Origin: Gracilaria vermiculophylla
Lineage: Eukaryota > Rhodophyta > Florideophyceae > Gracilariales > Gracilariaceae
Direction: 5' to 3'
Assembly (NCBI GenBank): GCA_019155205.2
Contig: JAHNZQ020000308.1
Span: 721,453-785,452 of the forward strand
Length of the DNA stretch: 64,000 nt
Position 1 is the stretch's first letter. The number at the start of each line of letters is the position of its first letter. This document shows positions 29,954 through 40,856 of the stretch, piece after piece. A program made the position numbers and the translations under genes. The notes beneath the pieces are model-generated. The model was not told where the DNA came from. It saw only the letters and a program-made list of their open reading frames with translations, and made no database searches.

Positions 29954-30880
29954 CTATTTCTTAACGCCCCCGATTTGTAGTCCACGATCAAGTAAAGATG
30001 CTCCAATTCGATCGCTTACGGCCTGTACCCACCCAAAATCTTGCCCCGTGAATGGCCTTGGGCGGTCCGCGCCCACAATGACACAAATGTCTTCGCTCAC
30101 TGGTTGAACAAGTACGGACTGTAGCACATGGAGTGTCAGAACATCTCAGAAGCTGATCAACTCCCCCGTCGATGAGCGCAGAAAGAACTATGGTTTCCCA
30201 CATACCTGACATTCCTTTGGGAAAAATCCAAATTCCGTCTCGCGTACTGGAACGACTTTCATATCAGCCAAGTACGCACGATTTCCTGTCTTTAAAGCTT
30301 TTGAAATGATCCCCTCTTGTCTAAGAATTGCGACGGGGTTTTGTTCTCGAAACTTGCCCAGAAAGAATCTTCCTTCACCTTTGACCATTACCGCGACACT
30401 TTTGACACCCTCCACACCTTCGAGGAGAGATCGAGATCCTTGCTCGACAATTGCTCCTAGAGGTCCTTGAAAGCCTACTGCCACATCCAAACCACCCATT
30501 TCTACACGCGCTCGCCTTTCAGAAACCTCTGTTCTTGCCAACCCGAATAAAATCAACACAGCACTCGCTGCTACGCCGAGCAAGTCAGCCCGAGACTGCG
30601 TGGCGGTCAGCCCATCCAATGGTGTCAAGACCAAACGATTTCCAAGTAATCCCGTGAGAAGACAACCACCTGTTATCAGCGATACGCGCCCAATGTTGGC
30701 TTCCATCCTTACTTTTGCGCTTCGCCTTGGATCCACACAGACTCTCGCAGGGCGAATGTTGAGCTTAAGCGCTCTACTCTGAACAAACAAAACTTTTCTT
30801 CTCGAGCCCATTGCTGCGGACGAATTTGTCGCAGATGCGAAACCGCAAGTGAATCCAAGAGGTAACCGATATACCTGCAT
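29954..30880 (-). CDS. CCB2/CCB4-family cytochrome b6f cofactor assembly protein (one intron)
   Basis: Exons 30880-30206 and 30118-29954 give 279 aa. The family (DUF2930) acts in the plastid in covalent attachment of haem ci to cytochrome b6 (system IV/CCB pathway). Residues 1 to about 55 resemble a transit leader. The core shows two hydrophobic segments (LITGGCLLTGLLGNRL and LLGVAASAVLILFGL) around the characteristic GLTATQSRADLLG, then a soluble part ending FFPKECQ. The frame then reaches GTATGT; splicing an 87-bp intron to ...gctacAG continues SVLVQPVSEDICVIVGADRPR...FGWVQAVSDRIG, the conserved end of the family. This decides the intron. CCB2 and CCB4 are hard to separate by eye. Divergent from the SDR gene. 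Strong evidence that the organism has oxygenic photosynthesis ancestry. Confidence 0.85.
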
Positions 30881-31441
30881 GCTCGACGGTAATGACCACC
30901 TCAGCCGGGAGCTGTGGAAACAGAGTCGCGTTTGTCAGGAAACTGTCACCTTCAACCACTTCCAACTCCTGAAGTTGCAGCTTGACATGGCCAGAAACCC
31001 CTCAGATGATCTCCTATCGAACAACCACCATTTTCATTTATCCACAGGTTTTTGGATTATGAAAAGGAGATCAATCGCTCACTGGTTTCAAGTTCGCTTG
31101 TGCGCTTTAGGGGCGGCCATTCGAGCTGAAGAGAGTGCGCATGTTACGATGTTTATGTCGTGCGGCCATTCTCCGTCTAAATTGGCGAAACAGATGACCT
31201 CCCAATTACAATGAATGAAACACGAACTTTTGACACGCACAGAGGAGAAAACCTACGTGGAATCGTTGGCATAAGACTCCCATCAAACGATAAGTATGCC
31301 TCGCGCTGGCGACATGGTACGAGTTAATTATTGGGGATCACTTTCACAGTTCCAAACTTGCTGGAACCCATACGATTTGCGATTTACGAATTACCCTTGA
31401 CATTAGTAATCTATCGTGCTCTTGGCCATGAATATCATCAC
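30881..31441. promoter_or_regulatory. Divergent promoter region (CCB2/4 / SDR)
   Basis: 561 bp between the two divergent genes. The SDR frame is open back to 31331 without an ATG, so an upstream exon of that gene could lie here; a possible acceptor (ctttcacag) ends at about 31351. Confidence 0.4.
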
Positions 31442-32725
31442 ATGTTCAAGGCCCGAATTAAGCGGTTTTCGACGACGTCCTATTTGCCAAATACGTTTTG
31501 CCATTCGTCTCCGACATCTGCAGTGAAAGAGCTCACCGGCTCGCCCGGGTCAGCAGTAATGAATGCATCTCCAGACAAAGCTCGGAATGGAAAACTGCTG
31601 CGATGTTTGAAGTGCAACGCCACTGTGCCAAGACGAGCATCAAGGCTGCGGAAATGGATTGACTTTTTCTTCTTGTATCTCATAGGAATGTACGAGTTGC
31701 TGCGTCAATGGCTGTGCACTGTTCGAATCCGTGACGACTATGTCATTCAGTTTTACAAAGATATTGATGTCCGTAAACCTATCATTGTTATGAGTGGAGT
31801 TACGTCAGGCATCGGAAGCGAGTTGATGCGCCATTTTCTTGCCACGTCAGCTCATGTGATAGCCCTCAGTTATCATCCTCGTCCTGCCTTTAACCGTAAG
31901 TACACAATGCTAACTGTCGACTTCGAATCAGAGGAGAGCACTCTTGCTGCAGCAAAAGATCTGATCGCACTGCTACGGCATGTATCCCAGGATCGCGATG
32001 TAATCTTTGTGCACTGCGCAGCCGTTTACAATCCCCCCGATGCAAACGACTCAAATTCGGTACAACGAACGCTTCTCATCAACACGCTATTGCCAGCGGC
32101 CTTCATTGAGTCCATTAGCAGTGCGATTAATGGGATGATATGCATTGGGTCATCATCCCAAAAAGTATCTCCAAATCTCAAACAAGGTTGCATACTAACC
32201 GCGGCTCGATCGCCTTATGCAGCCTACCCACTTTCGAAGTTACTCAATTTGGTCCATGCGACAGATTGGAAAAAACGCTCATCAAAGCCGTGCATTGTCA
32301 TACATCCCGGAATAGTAGCCACGAAGTTGTACCAAAACGAATCAGGAATTGTTGGCGCAGTTCTTCGCTTGTTTGTGTACTATTTTGCTTGGGATGTTGA
32401 AACATCCGCGTTGAGAATCTTGCACTTGTTGGAAGCTTCAGGATTCCTTGAAACAATGGGGCGCTGCTCCAGGCGAGAAGATTTTCTCAATAGCACGGAT
32501 TACAGCGGCGTCTACTGGGACTCTGTATCTCTGAAGGCATCCTCTATCCCTCGAGAAGTCCACAAATATTACCTGCGCGGATTGGCGAGGCACATTCTCC
32601 AAATAACGGAACAAAACTTTCAACAAATATCCCAAACTCCGAGTGGAGTGGCGGAATCGTTAGCTGTGCGTCACAGAGACTTGACACCTTTAGGCGAGAA
32701 ACAAACTGCGCCAATGCAGTCGTGA
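31442..32725 (+). CDS. Short-chain dehydrogenase/reductase with N-terminal extension
   Basis: Predicted 427-aa SDR oxidoreductase. The Rossmann motif is SGVTSGIGSELM (TGxxxGIG type), with FVHCAAVYNP (NAG-equivalent), catalytic GSSS, YAAYPLSK (YxxxK) and IHPGIVATKL. This resembles the retinol-dehydrogenase/WWOX/POR-like branch, but substrate is unknown. An extension of about 110 residues precedes the domain, including a hydrophobic piece (WIDFFFLYLIGMYELL), so membrane association is likely. The first ATG is at 31442, but 37 further in-frame codons upstream (from 31331) look protein-like (LLEPIRFAIYELPLTLVIY), so a 5' exon may be missing. The gene converges with the FBT transporter with 78 bp between stops. 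Confidence 0.75.
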   Translation: MFKARIKRFSTTSYLPNTFCHSSPTSAVKELTGSPGSAVMNASPDKARNGKLLRCLKCNATVPRRASRLRKWIDFFFLYLIGMYELLRQWLCTVRIRDDYVIQFYKDIDVRKPIIVMSGVTSGIGSELMRHFLATSAHVIALSYHPRPAFNRKYTMLTVDFESEESTLAAAKDLIALLRHVSQDRDVIFVHCAAVYNPPDANDSNSVQRTLLINTLLPAAFIESISSAINGMICIGSSSQKVSPNLKQGCILTAARSPYAAYPLSKLLNLVHATDWKKRSSKPCIVIHPGIVATKLYQNESGIVGAVLRLFVYYFAWDVETSALRILHLLEASGFLETMGRCSRREDFLNSTDYSGVYWDSVSLKASSIPREVHKYYLRGLARHILQITEQNFQQISQTPSGVAESLAVRHRDLTPLGEKQTAPMQS

Positions 32726-32803
32726 GAGTTACAGTTTCATGCATAGCAAAGCAAATGGCATTAAGAACTTGGTCTTGATTTGGACAAAACTCGAGGCTTG
32801 TAG

Positions 32804-32821
32804 CTATTGTTTCTTCTGAAA

Positions 32822-32853
<32 letters not shown>

Positions 32854-34719
32854 CCACCAAACTTGAGGGAAGCCCCGGTGTCTGGACGGGCTCTGGTGCT
32901 TCTCGCTCCCGAAGAGTTCCAGGTGTTATTGACATTAAAGACTCGTCGTCATTACTGTGCGCGAGCGACTGATCGTTTGGAATGTGCGTAGAGTTAGTGT
33001 GAACAGGTATAGCCGTTGCCCGCGATGAAGGCTGATCAGGTTGAGCAGATGCCGTTTCTTTGAAGCCCTTGTCTTCTGGTTCGAGTTCCGCCGTGTCTTC
33101 CTCGGAAGGAACGCGAATAAATTGGGAGCCATGTTCTTCATCAACAATTTCGAGAAGGTCGTCTGTCATTTTGGCGTCGGGAATCAAGACGAAAACGAGA
33201 GGGAAAACAAGAAGCGGGAGTATCACGTGAGCGATGACAATCGCCATGGGCAGATTTGTGAAATCACAAGGTGAGGTAGTTTTGATGTTAAGCCTGTCGA
33301 TTAGCGCGACCCCGAGCGTTCGCGATACACTGCTCCCCAGGTTTTGGTACGAAGCGAGCAAGGCATAGACGCTGGCCTCCATACCTTTAGGACATACCTT
33401 TGAAGTGAGTACTACTGCAGGCATAAAGTCGAGTGTGTAGGCCACCTGGAAAATGATAGCGTCCCCTAACAGAAAGGCCATCTTGTCTGGAATTCCCAGG
33501 GAAAGATTATACCTCTTAACAATGGCAATGTCAAAGGCAGATGCAGCCAGCTTGACCAGACATGTGGTCCAGAAGGCCGTTCGAAACTTGCCTCTGCTGA
33601 GATAGCGCTGAAACACAGCGACACCAATGGCGCCAGCTACGCTGCCCACCAAAGAAGCGTACGTAACGTAGTAGGTGAAGGAAAAGTGGGGTCCGCCCGG
33701 AACGCACTCGTCGGCGGCTGTGAACCAATAATCAAGCGCACCAGGCAGAGAAACGTACAACAAACTACTGAGGAACATGTAAAGATTGGCTCGGGCGAGC
33801 ATTCTAGGGAGCCACAGCATGCCAAGAACGCAGAGGATCAATGACGTTGTGGTGGACACGATGGACTGCAAATAGCCACTGCCAACAAGGGCAGAGAGTC
33901 CGACGGCTACCGCTCCGAAGGTCATCACGGCGGACAACTTGAACAAGTTAGGATGTTTGCGAACCTTGTCGACCCTGAAATGGCGCTGGTCGGGGGGCAG
34001 GCGCTCCTCTGGAAGCCACCCAGCTAGGGTGGGGAAAATGACTTGGGCGGCGAACGGGAGGCATACGAACCAAATGTAGCGCGGGTTGAAATGGTCGGCC
34101 ATCGGCCCCGCCACAAGCGAACCTAAGAAAGTGCCTGTCATGTACAGTCCCCACACAAACGACACAAGGTCACTGCCGCTTTCGGGCGTGGCGACCATCA
34201 TCTCGGCATACTTGCCTTCGCACAACAAATCGACAGCGGCAAGTTGAAGATTTCCGAGCAGGAGCAGAAAGGCGGCAAACGGGGCAAGGACGTGGGTGAA
34301 GTGCACACTGCCCAGCACAGCAAAGGCTACAGTGCCGGTGATGGAGACGAGGACGATGTAAGAGCGCTTGTGAAAGCCAAGAAGAGGAAGGGTATCAGAC
34401 AAGAGTCCGATGGCGGCCTTGAGCGCCCATGGGGTCTGGGCCACAGTGCCGTAGGACTGGTACTTGTCACCGGTGACTCCCAGTGACTTGAAGAACGGTA
34501 ATTGGGTGTTGAGCGCAAGCTGGCTGCATGACGGGACTCACAGCGCGAAAGTTAGAGCAAAGCTTTTGCGGTGACGTGTGAGTTGGGAACATGTTGGCGC
34601 ATTTCTACTCACTAGATAAAGCCCTTGAGACCGATGTAGACCGAAATGAGCATAAGGGCAAAATGCCAGCCAAAGTTGGCGACGATGGAGTTGACAAATT
34701 GGCGCGATGAGGTAATCAT
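32804..34719 (-). CDS. Folate-biopterin transporter (FBT/BT1) family protein (one intron)
   Basis: Exons 34719-34613 and 34523-32804 give a 608-aa major-facilitator-type membrane protein. Exon 1 ends GLKGFI with a split Tyr codon before GTGAGT; the 89-bp intron ends catgcAG and exon 2 resumes QLALNTQLPFFKSLGVTG. The family signature TPWALKAAIGLLSDTLPLLGFHKRSY is clear, and about eleven to twelve helices follow to near residue 470. The C-terminal about 130 residues are acidic and disordered, ending in a poly-Glu run (coded by cttctt repeats) and VFQKKQ. Members move folates or pterins, or other organic solutes, across plasma or plastid membranes; the substrate here is unknown. The intron choice restores a first transmembrane segment (FALMLISVYIGLKGF), which supports it. 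Confidence 0.85.
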
Positions 34720-35343
34720 GGTGACGGCGGGTTGGCGGGCAGCGTGGTTTCTCTGAGGTCGCGATGGTAGGACTTTCAACAATAACACACACACAGCGGC
34801 GCCGAACGTGGATTCATGCCTCGTTGGATGAAAAACGACAATAAGTTGGTCGGATGACGAGAAGAAGAAACGGTTCTAACTGTTGTGGGGGGGTGAGGGG
34901 AGGAGGGGGAGAAGAGGGGGAGGGGCGACGTTTGACTAAACACCGCGACAGCGGACGGGTTGTTGGTGTCGGAGAGCAACAAGCGCAGAAGAGCAACAAG
35001 CGCAGAAGAGCAACAAGCGCAGGGGAAGGCAGCCAAAATGGCACGCTCTTTCGGCGGGGAGGGCACGTGGCCACGCGTCGAACGCGTGCTACGATCGCTT
35101 CTCACGCGGCGGCGGCATCGAAAATGGAAAGCGTGACGTTTGGCAGAAGGGCAATCATCTTTGCGTCCGTGGAGCACCATCGGCGTCGGCTGCTATTCCG
35201 CCCCCCCCCCCCCCCCCCCCCCTCTACCGCCCGCGCCCGCCGTTTTGTTCCTCGACCACCGTCTCCCTCCCCCCCGCTCTTTCTGCTCTACGGCGCTGCG
35301 CGCTTCCCCGTGCTCCGCGGATCCAACCTACCCCGCCGCCGCC
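34720..35343. promoter_or_regulatory. Divergent promoter region (FBT / SEC13) with 17-bp repeat and poly-C
   Basis: Contains three copies of a 17-bp repeat at 34973-35022 and a C22 run at 35201-35222. The GC-content step from AT-richer to GC-rich DNA falls within this region. No TATA box is clear. Confidence 0.45.
34973..35022. repeat. 17-bp tandem repeat, three copies
   Basis: Unit agagcaacaagcgcaga repeated three times (the last incomplete) in the divergent FBT/SEC13 promoter. Confidence 0.9.
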
Positions 35344-36498
35344 ATGGCTATGCCCCCTGCCGCCATGCCGCAGCCCGCGATGGCCCCCCCCGCGCCCGTG
35401 GGCGCCGCTGCGGCGCCCATCACGCAGCAAACGGTGAGTTTGGCCGCGTTGCACCCTCCCGCTGCGTGCCGCGCGCGTTTGTTTTGCGCGCTCTAGACAC
35501 TAACGGCGTGTTTGCAGACCCCCCCCAAGTCCGTGGTGCACACCGCGCACTCCGACATGATCCACGACGCGCAGCTGGACTTTTACGGGCGGCGGCTGGC
35601 GACGTGCTCGTCGGACCGCACGATCAAGATCTTCCAGGTGGAGCGCAGCGGGGCGCACCGGCACGAGGCGACGCTGGAGGGGCACGAGGGCGCGGTGTGG
35701 CAGGTGGCGTGGGCGCACCCGACGCGGCACGGGCGGCCGCTGCTGGCGTCGGCGTCGCACGACGGGCGCGTGATCGTGTGGATCGAGGACGCGCCTACGA
35801 TGTGGCGGCAGTACTACGAGTACGCGTGGCACGCGTCGTCCGTCAACGCGGTGGCGTTCGCGCCGTGCGAGTTTGGGCTGGTGTTTGCGTGCGCCAGCTC
35901 GGACGGCTTCGTGTCGGTGTGCTCGCGGCTGCAGGACGGGACGTGGGACGAGCGGCGCGTGAGCGAGTCGGTGGGCGGGCACGCGCACACGCACGCGCTG
36001 GGCGCCAACTCGGTGTCGTGGGCGCCGGCGGTGGCGGCCGGCGGGCTGTGGATGGCGGAGCGCGCGGCGCCGCCGGCGATGCGCATGGTGACGGGCGGGT
36101 GCGACCAGATGGTGAAGGTGTGGACGTTTGACGGCGAGAGCAACAACTGGGTGCTGGAGGGCAAGGCGCTCAAGGCGCACCGCGAGATGGTGCGGTGCGT
36201 GGCGTGGGCGCCCAACGTGGGGCTGCCGCGGTCGGTGATTGCCAGCGGCGGGCAGGACAGGAAGGTGGTGGTGTGGAGCCAGGAGGTGGAGGGCGACGGG
36301 ATGTCGGAGTGGAGCAGCACGGAGCTGGAGGCGTTCCCAGGGCCGGTGTGGTCCGTGAGTTGGAGCGCGACGGGCAGCGTGCTGGGGGTGGCGTGTGGCG
36401 ACGACCAGGTGACGCTGTGGAAGGAGGAAATGGACGGGAGCTGGAAGAAGGTGAGCGACGTGACGGCGAAGGGGACGCGTGCGGCGGAGAGCTCGTAG
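35344..36498 (+). CDS. SEC13: SEC13, COPII coat/nuclear pore WD40 protein (one intron)
   Basis: Exons 35344-35433 and 35518-36498 give 356 aa. Exon 1 codes an Ala/Pro leader ending PITQQT; the 84-bp intron (GTGAGT...tttgcAG) is phase 0, and exon 2 begins TPPKSVVHTAHSDMIHDAQLDFYGRRLATCSSDRTIKIF, the diagnostic first WD repeat of Sec13. Six WD40 blades follow (GHEGAVWQVAWAHP, WHASSVNAVAFAP, HTHALGANSVSWAP, AHREMVRCVAWAP, FPGPVWSVSWSATG). Sec13 pairs with Sec31 in the outer COPII coat at ER exit sites and with Nup145C/Nup96 in the nuclear pore; the missing seventh blade is donated by the partner. Length is slightly above the usual 300-320 because of the leader. Confidence 0.95.
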
Positions 36499-37776
36499 AG
36501 GCGGTGTTTTGTTGTTGTTTAATGTGGACGTAGGGCTCTAATCGCTAGCGCAACAGAGGCGTATGCTACAGATATTTGTGTTTGCTGAAGAAGGGCAGAA
36601 CGGATTGCGGCGCTTCGCCAGAGAGATTTTGTAGCTGGCACTTGTTGTGGAACAAGGCATCATCACGTGGCTACTGTGTGTGTTGCACGCTAGTGCGCAA
36701 TGGCAGCGTAACACTTTTGTGGTTCATGCAGGGTGGCGAGTGGGGGTGGCGTTGGAGTATGTGGAGTATGTGCTGTGTGCGATTGCGCTAGCGTGAGTTG
36801 TGCGAAGTGTGTATGGCTGAGATTGTGGTAGGCGGTGTTGTAAAAGTGCAAGTGGCCAGCAGCGCCGCTGTTGGTGTGGCGTGCGCACGGGCTGTTGGGC
36901 TGTGGTGGGTGCTACAAGCGCTGGCGCGAAAGAAGGCGTGCACAAGGCATGCGGCGCGGCGGTGCGTGCGGGGCGAGCGCATGTTGCGCGGCGCGCGCTG
37001 CTAACGCTAACTGCGCAGACCGCCGTTTAAAAAAGAGCAACATACAAAGCGCTGCCGAGCGGCGGCGCTGCGCGCTTGCGCCGCACTCTACAACACAACG
37101 CCGACAAGTCCAGGCGACAAGAACAAATATGCGCGCGCCAGCAGCACCGCGCGCGCGCGCTGTGCCGCATATGCGCCGTGGCGCCATAATCGCGCGCCAA
37201 CGCCGCGTCCAACGTTATGTCGCGCCGCGCGCGCTGCGTCACGCCGGGCGAGCGCGGCCGCGCCGCCGCCCCGCCGTGCCGCCGTCGTGTATGCCGTTGC
37301 CGCAACCCCCGCCGGTTTCCGTCGAACGTTGGCGCCGCGCCGCGCGCCGGAGAGCTGACGCGCGTCGCCGTGGCCAAAATAGCGCCGTGCCCCTTGCACA
37401 ACGCCGCCTCTCTCCCGTCTGCGTCGCACCGCGCGAGTAATGCGTGTACATGCCCACTGGCGCCGGCCGCGCACCCACGTGCATTGCACGCATTTGCCGC
37501 CGCCGCCGCCGCTGCCGCCGCCGCTGCCGCCGCCGCTGCCGCCGCCGCCTGCTACCGCCGCCCGCTGCCGCCGCCCGCTGCGTCGCCGCTGCGCCGCCGC
37601 CGCAACCGCCGCCGCTGCCGCGTAAGGCGCTGCACGCTGGTCACGAAGAGAAACAACAAGCGCACATTGCGATGCCGAGTTGTGTTCGTGTTGCCGCCGC
37701 ACGCTGTGGCGCGAGCAAGCGACGCGCTTCCCTCAAACACACCGCCCGTCCCACATTCTTCACTTGTCCCAAGCTC

Positions 37777-37785
37777 TATAAAAAA
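37777..37785 (+). promoter_or_regulatory. TATA box of the short bZIP gene
   Basis: TATAAAAAA in CG-rich surroundings, 149 bp upstream of the ATG at 37926. Confidence 0.6.
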
Positions 37786-37865
37786 GCGGCGAAAGCGACA
37801 TTCTCACAGTCGCTGAGACCACACGCAGCACCAACACGCAGCACCAGCAGAACCAGCAGCACCAG

Positions 37866-37912
37866 CAGCAGCATCAGCATCAGCATCAGCATCAGCATCA
37901 GCATCAGCAGCA
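37866..37912. repeat. CAGCAT hexanucleotide repeat in 5' UTR
   Basis: About seven cagcat units, following related cagcagcac words from 37828, end 14 bp before the bZIP ATG. No in-frame ATG lies upstream, so the repeat is treated as untranslated. Confidence 0.8.
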
Positions 37913-37925
37913 ACAGCGCGCACAG

Positions 37926-38219
37926 ATGTATCACGAACGCGAAGCGGCGATCGCGGCGGAGAGCCAAAAAGCGAGGAAGCGCGCCACGGACAAGAAGAGG
38001 CGCGAGCTGGCCATCAACCAACCGTACAAGGACCCAAAACAGAAGCGGCGCGACGCCAACAACGTGGCCGACCACGGCTCACGCGCGTACAAGAAGAAAG
38101 AGCTGGAGTGTCTGGAGAAGAGCATCAAGGATCTAGTACGCGAGAACAAATCGCTGGAGCACCAGATCGCCTCGCTGGGCGCGCAGCCCGGCGCGGCCGG
38201 CGCGCCGCCGTCGTCGTAG
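37926..38219 (+). CDS. Short bZIP protein (97 aa)
   Basis: Nearly the whole protein is a bZIP unit. The basic region KQKRRDANNVADHGSRAYKK has the N-x7-R signature, followed by a zipper with Leu at four successive heptads (LECLEKS, LVRENKS, LEHQIAS, L). The N-terminal third is a charged helix (EREAAIAAESQKARKRATDKKRR) and the tail is short. bZIP proteins bind DNA as dimers in the nucleus; with no activation domain visible, this one might act as a partner or competitor of larger bZIPs such as the next gene, which is on the same strand 0.8 kb away. Function is inferred. A TATA box precedes it. Confidence 0.75.
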   Translation: MYHEREAAIAAESQKARKRATDKKRRELAINQPYKDPKQKRRDANNVADHGSRAYKKKELECLEKSIKDLVRENKSLEHQIASLGAQPGAAGAPPSS

Positions 38220-39053
38220 GCGCGCGGCGACGGCGGGCGCGGTGCGGCTGCGCGCGCGCGACGGGCGGGCCGCTGCTGGGGCGCGCGCCACGCGCAGGGC
38301 GCTGCTTGCTGCTGGCGCCCGCGCCGATGATGGCAGCGGCTGTGGACGCGGCTGCCGGCAGTGGGGGGGGCGATGAGAGCAGGCGTGGCTACTGTGTCGG
38401 GGGGCGATGAGAGAGAGCGGACGTTGAGCGGGCTGCTGCGGCGGGAGGCGGCTGCACTGGCAGTGCACTGGTGGGTGGTGCGACGAGGAAGCGGACGGCG
38501 GCGGGCGTGGGCACGGGTGGCGGCGCGGGAGGCGGTGGGGGCGGCGGAAGCCGCTCGCGGAAAGCGACGCGATGCGGCTGGCGTGGCTGGCGACGGCGCG
38601 CGGCTCACCGGCGGCGCGGGAGGCGGAGGCGGTGAGAGCGCGAGCGCGCGCGCGCGGCGCGCGTGCGCGCGTGGGAGGGAATGAGCGGCGGCGGCGGCTA
38701 CCCGCGCCGCGGCGTGCGCGGCTACCGGCGGCTACTTTTCGGCTACCGGCGGCGCGGCGCCACGGCGCGCGCGCGTGCGCTTTTCGCGTGCCGTGGCGCT
38801 TTTGCGGCGCGCGCGCGCGCGCGCGGCGCGAAGGCGCCACTTACACGCGGTGCGCCGCACAGTGCGCGAGATCGCCCGCCCACTGCGCGCGCGCCGCACT
38901 ATAAAGCACCGCGCCACGACGCAACGCTTCGTCAGCACAATCGCGTGCGCGAGAACCCGCCCCGCACCGCCGCACCGCCGCACCACCGCAACCCCCGCAA
39001 CCCCCGCACCCCCGTAACCGCGCAACCCCCGCCCCATCCCAACAACCCCCCGC
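38220..39053. promoter_or_regulatory. Intergenic region with promoter of the second bZIP gene
   Basis: GC-rich, 834 bp. A TATA box (38900-38906) stands in CG-rich DNA; downstream of it the leader is C-rich (ccgcaccgccgcaccaccgc...), typical of a 5' UTR. Nothing else is recognised. Confidence 0.5.
38900..38906 (+). promoter_or_regulatory. TATA box of the second bZIP gene
   Basis: TATAAAG, 154 bp upstream of the ATG at 39054, nearly the same distance as in the preceding bZIP gene. Confidence 0.6.
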
Positions 39054-39259
39054 ATGGACTATCTCGATTTTGGCCTCGGCGCCGCCGGCGTGGACGCCGC
39101 GGCGCAGACGCCGCCGCCGCCCCAACCGGCGCCCTCCATGCACAACCTGCTCAACTCGTCGCAGGCGCTCCCCCAACCGCAGCAGCCCGTGCCCTGGGGC
39201 TCCGCCGCCGACATCCCGTTCCCATCCGCCCCCCCGTTGCCGCCGCCACCGCAGCAGCA

Positions 39260-39299
<40 letters not shown>

Positions 39300-40001
39300 C
39301 TGCAGCAGCTGCGGCAACAGCCGCCGTCGCCTCCGCCCGGCGGCGCCAGCTCGTCGTCGCAGCAGGCGGGCGCCATGCAAAAGCGGCCGCAGGCGCAGGC
39401 GCAGGAGCACGCGTCCGCGCTGCGCCCCGCCAGCTTGGTGCTCGAGGAGGACCCGCCCATCGACCCGCACGTGGTGGGGCAGATGGGCGGGCTGGCGTTC
39501 GCCGACCACTGCAAGGAGCGCGCGCGCGAGCGCTTCAAGGAGATGAAGAAGAACGAGCACATGGCCAACGGCGACTTTGACCGCATGAAGCGGCGCAAGA
39601 AGGGCGACACGTCCATGACGCCGCGCCAAAAGTACCTGCGCCGCCTGCGCATGAACCAGGACTCGGCCGCCGCCGCGCGCCACGCGCAGGAGGTGTACGT
39701 GCACGTGCTGGAGAAGCTCGTGCGCACGTCGGAGGACGACAGGAAGGCCATGGCGCGCGAAGTGCAGTCGCTGCGCCAGGAGAACATGTCGCTGCACGGC
39801 CGCCTGTCCGAGCTGGAGACCGTGGTGGCCGCCGCGCCGCCGCCGCCGGAGCCGTCGCTGCTGGACGTGTCGCGGCGGCCGTACGACCCCATCCAGGTGG
39901 CCAAGCTGGTGGACATGCTCACGGCGCCGCAGACCGTGTCGGCGGAGGCCGCCGACCCGGACTTTGCGCGCGACTGCATCCAGCCGGCGCACGCCGTGTG
40001 A
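39054..40001 (+). CDS. bZIP transcription factor with poly-Gln
   Basis: Predicted 315-aa nuclear protein. The N-terminal half is Pro/Gln-rich with a run of about 16 Gln (CAG/CAA at about 39250-39300), typical of an activation region. A charged section (CKERARERFKEMKKNEHM..RRKKGD) precedes the bZIP: basic region RRLRMNQDSAAAARHAQ (N-x7-R; NxxxAAxxR type), then the zipper LEKLVRTSEDDRKAMAREVQ..LRQENMSLHGRL. The first zipper heptads are irregular. Target genes are unknown. Same strand as the shorter bZIP gene; the pair could come from an old duplication or work as a heterodimer, but their sequences outside the bZIP differ. Confidence 0.85.
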
Positions 40002-40856
40002 ACGCCGTGCGCGCGCCGCTGCTCTTGCTGCCGCCGTTGTTATTGCTCTTGTTGTTGTAGTCGCGTAGTGCGCGCGCGCCGGTGCGCGCGCGCCGTGCCA
40101 GCCGCTGTGATAAAGCACTTGTTGATAGGCGTGCGAGAGCCCGAGCGGGCGCGGCGCGCGGACAAGGCGAGCGCGCCGCCGCGCGCGGACAAAGGCGAGC
40201 GCGCCGCCGCGCGCGGAGGAGGCGACGGCTGCGGCTGCGGCCGCGCGCGCCGCGCGCGCCGCGCGCGCCGCGCGCGCCGCGTGCAACGCGTGGAGCAACA
40301 AGACGCTGACGTGCCCGAAGGCGCCGCGCGCCGCCGCCGCGCTGCCGCCTGCGTGGAGTTTTTCGCGCGCCGCCAGCGTGGCGCCGTCTGTTACCTTCAC
40401 CGCGTGCGGCTACCGCCCGCGCGCGGGAGCGCGCGAGAGTGCGCGCGGCTACCGCCCGCTGCGGTCGCCCGCTGCGGTCGCCCGCCGCGCCGCCCGCCGC
40501 GCCGCCCGCCGCGCCGCCTGCCGCGCCGCCCGCCGCGCCGCCCGCCGCGCCGCCCGCTGCGGTCGCCCGCCGCGCCGCCCGCCGCGCCGCCCGCCGCGCC
40601 GCCCTGCGCGCCGCCCTCGGTGCCACCGCCGCCGCTGCTGCCGCCGCCTCCGTCGCCGCCGCCGCCGCCTCCGTCCCCGCGGGGCGCGCGCCGCACGCGC
40701 GCGCGCGTGCGCGTGCGCGCGTGCTCTCCCCCCCGCCGCCGCCGCCGCTGCTGCCGTTCGCTTACACCGCCGCCGCCGGTCGCTGCCACCGCCGCCGCCG
40801 CCGGTCGCTGCTGCCGCCGGTCGCTGCTGCCGCCGATCGCTGCCGCCGCCGCCGCG
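40002..40856. other. CG-rich spacer upstream of dCMP deaminase
   Basis: Contains arrays of gccgcgccgccc-type units (about 40470-40610) and cgcgcgc runs (40236-40285). All six frames remain open in places for compositional reasons only. Confidence 0.45.

Larger units (their letters stand above)
36499..37925. other. Intergenic region with bZIP promoter
   Basis: After the SEC13 stop the DNA is T/G-rich to about 36900, then strongly CG-rich, with (ccg)n-like runs at 37498-37620. A TATA box at 37777 and a CAGCAT repeat lie just before the bZIP gene. No other gene is recognised in 1.4 kb. Confidence 0.45.
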
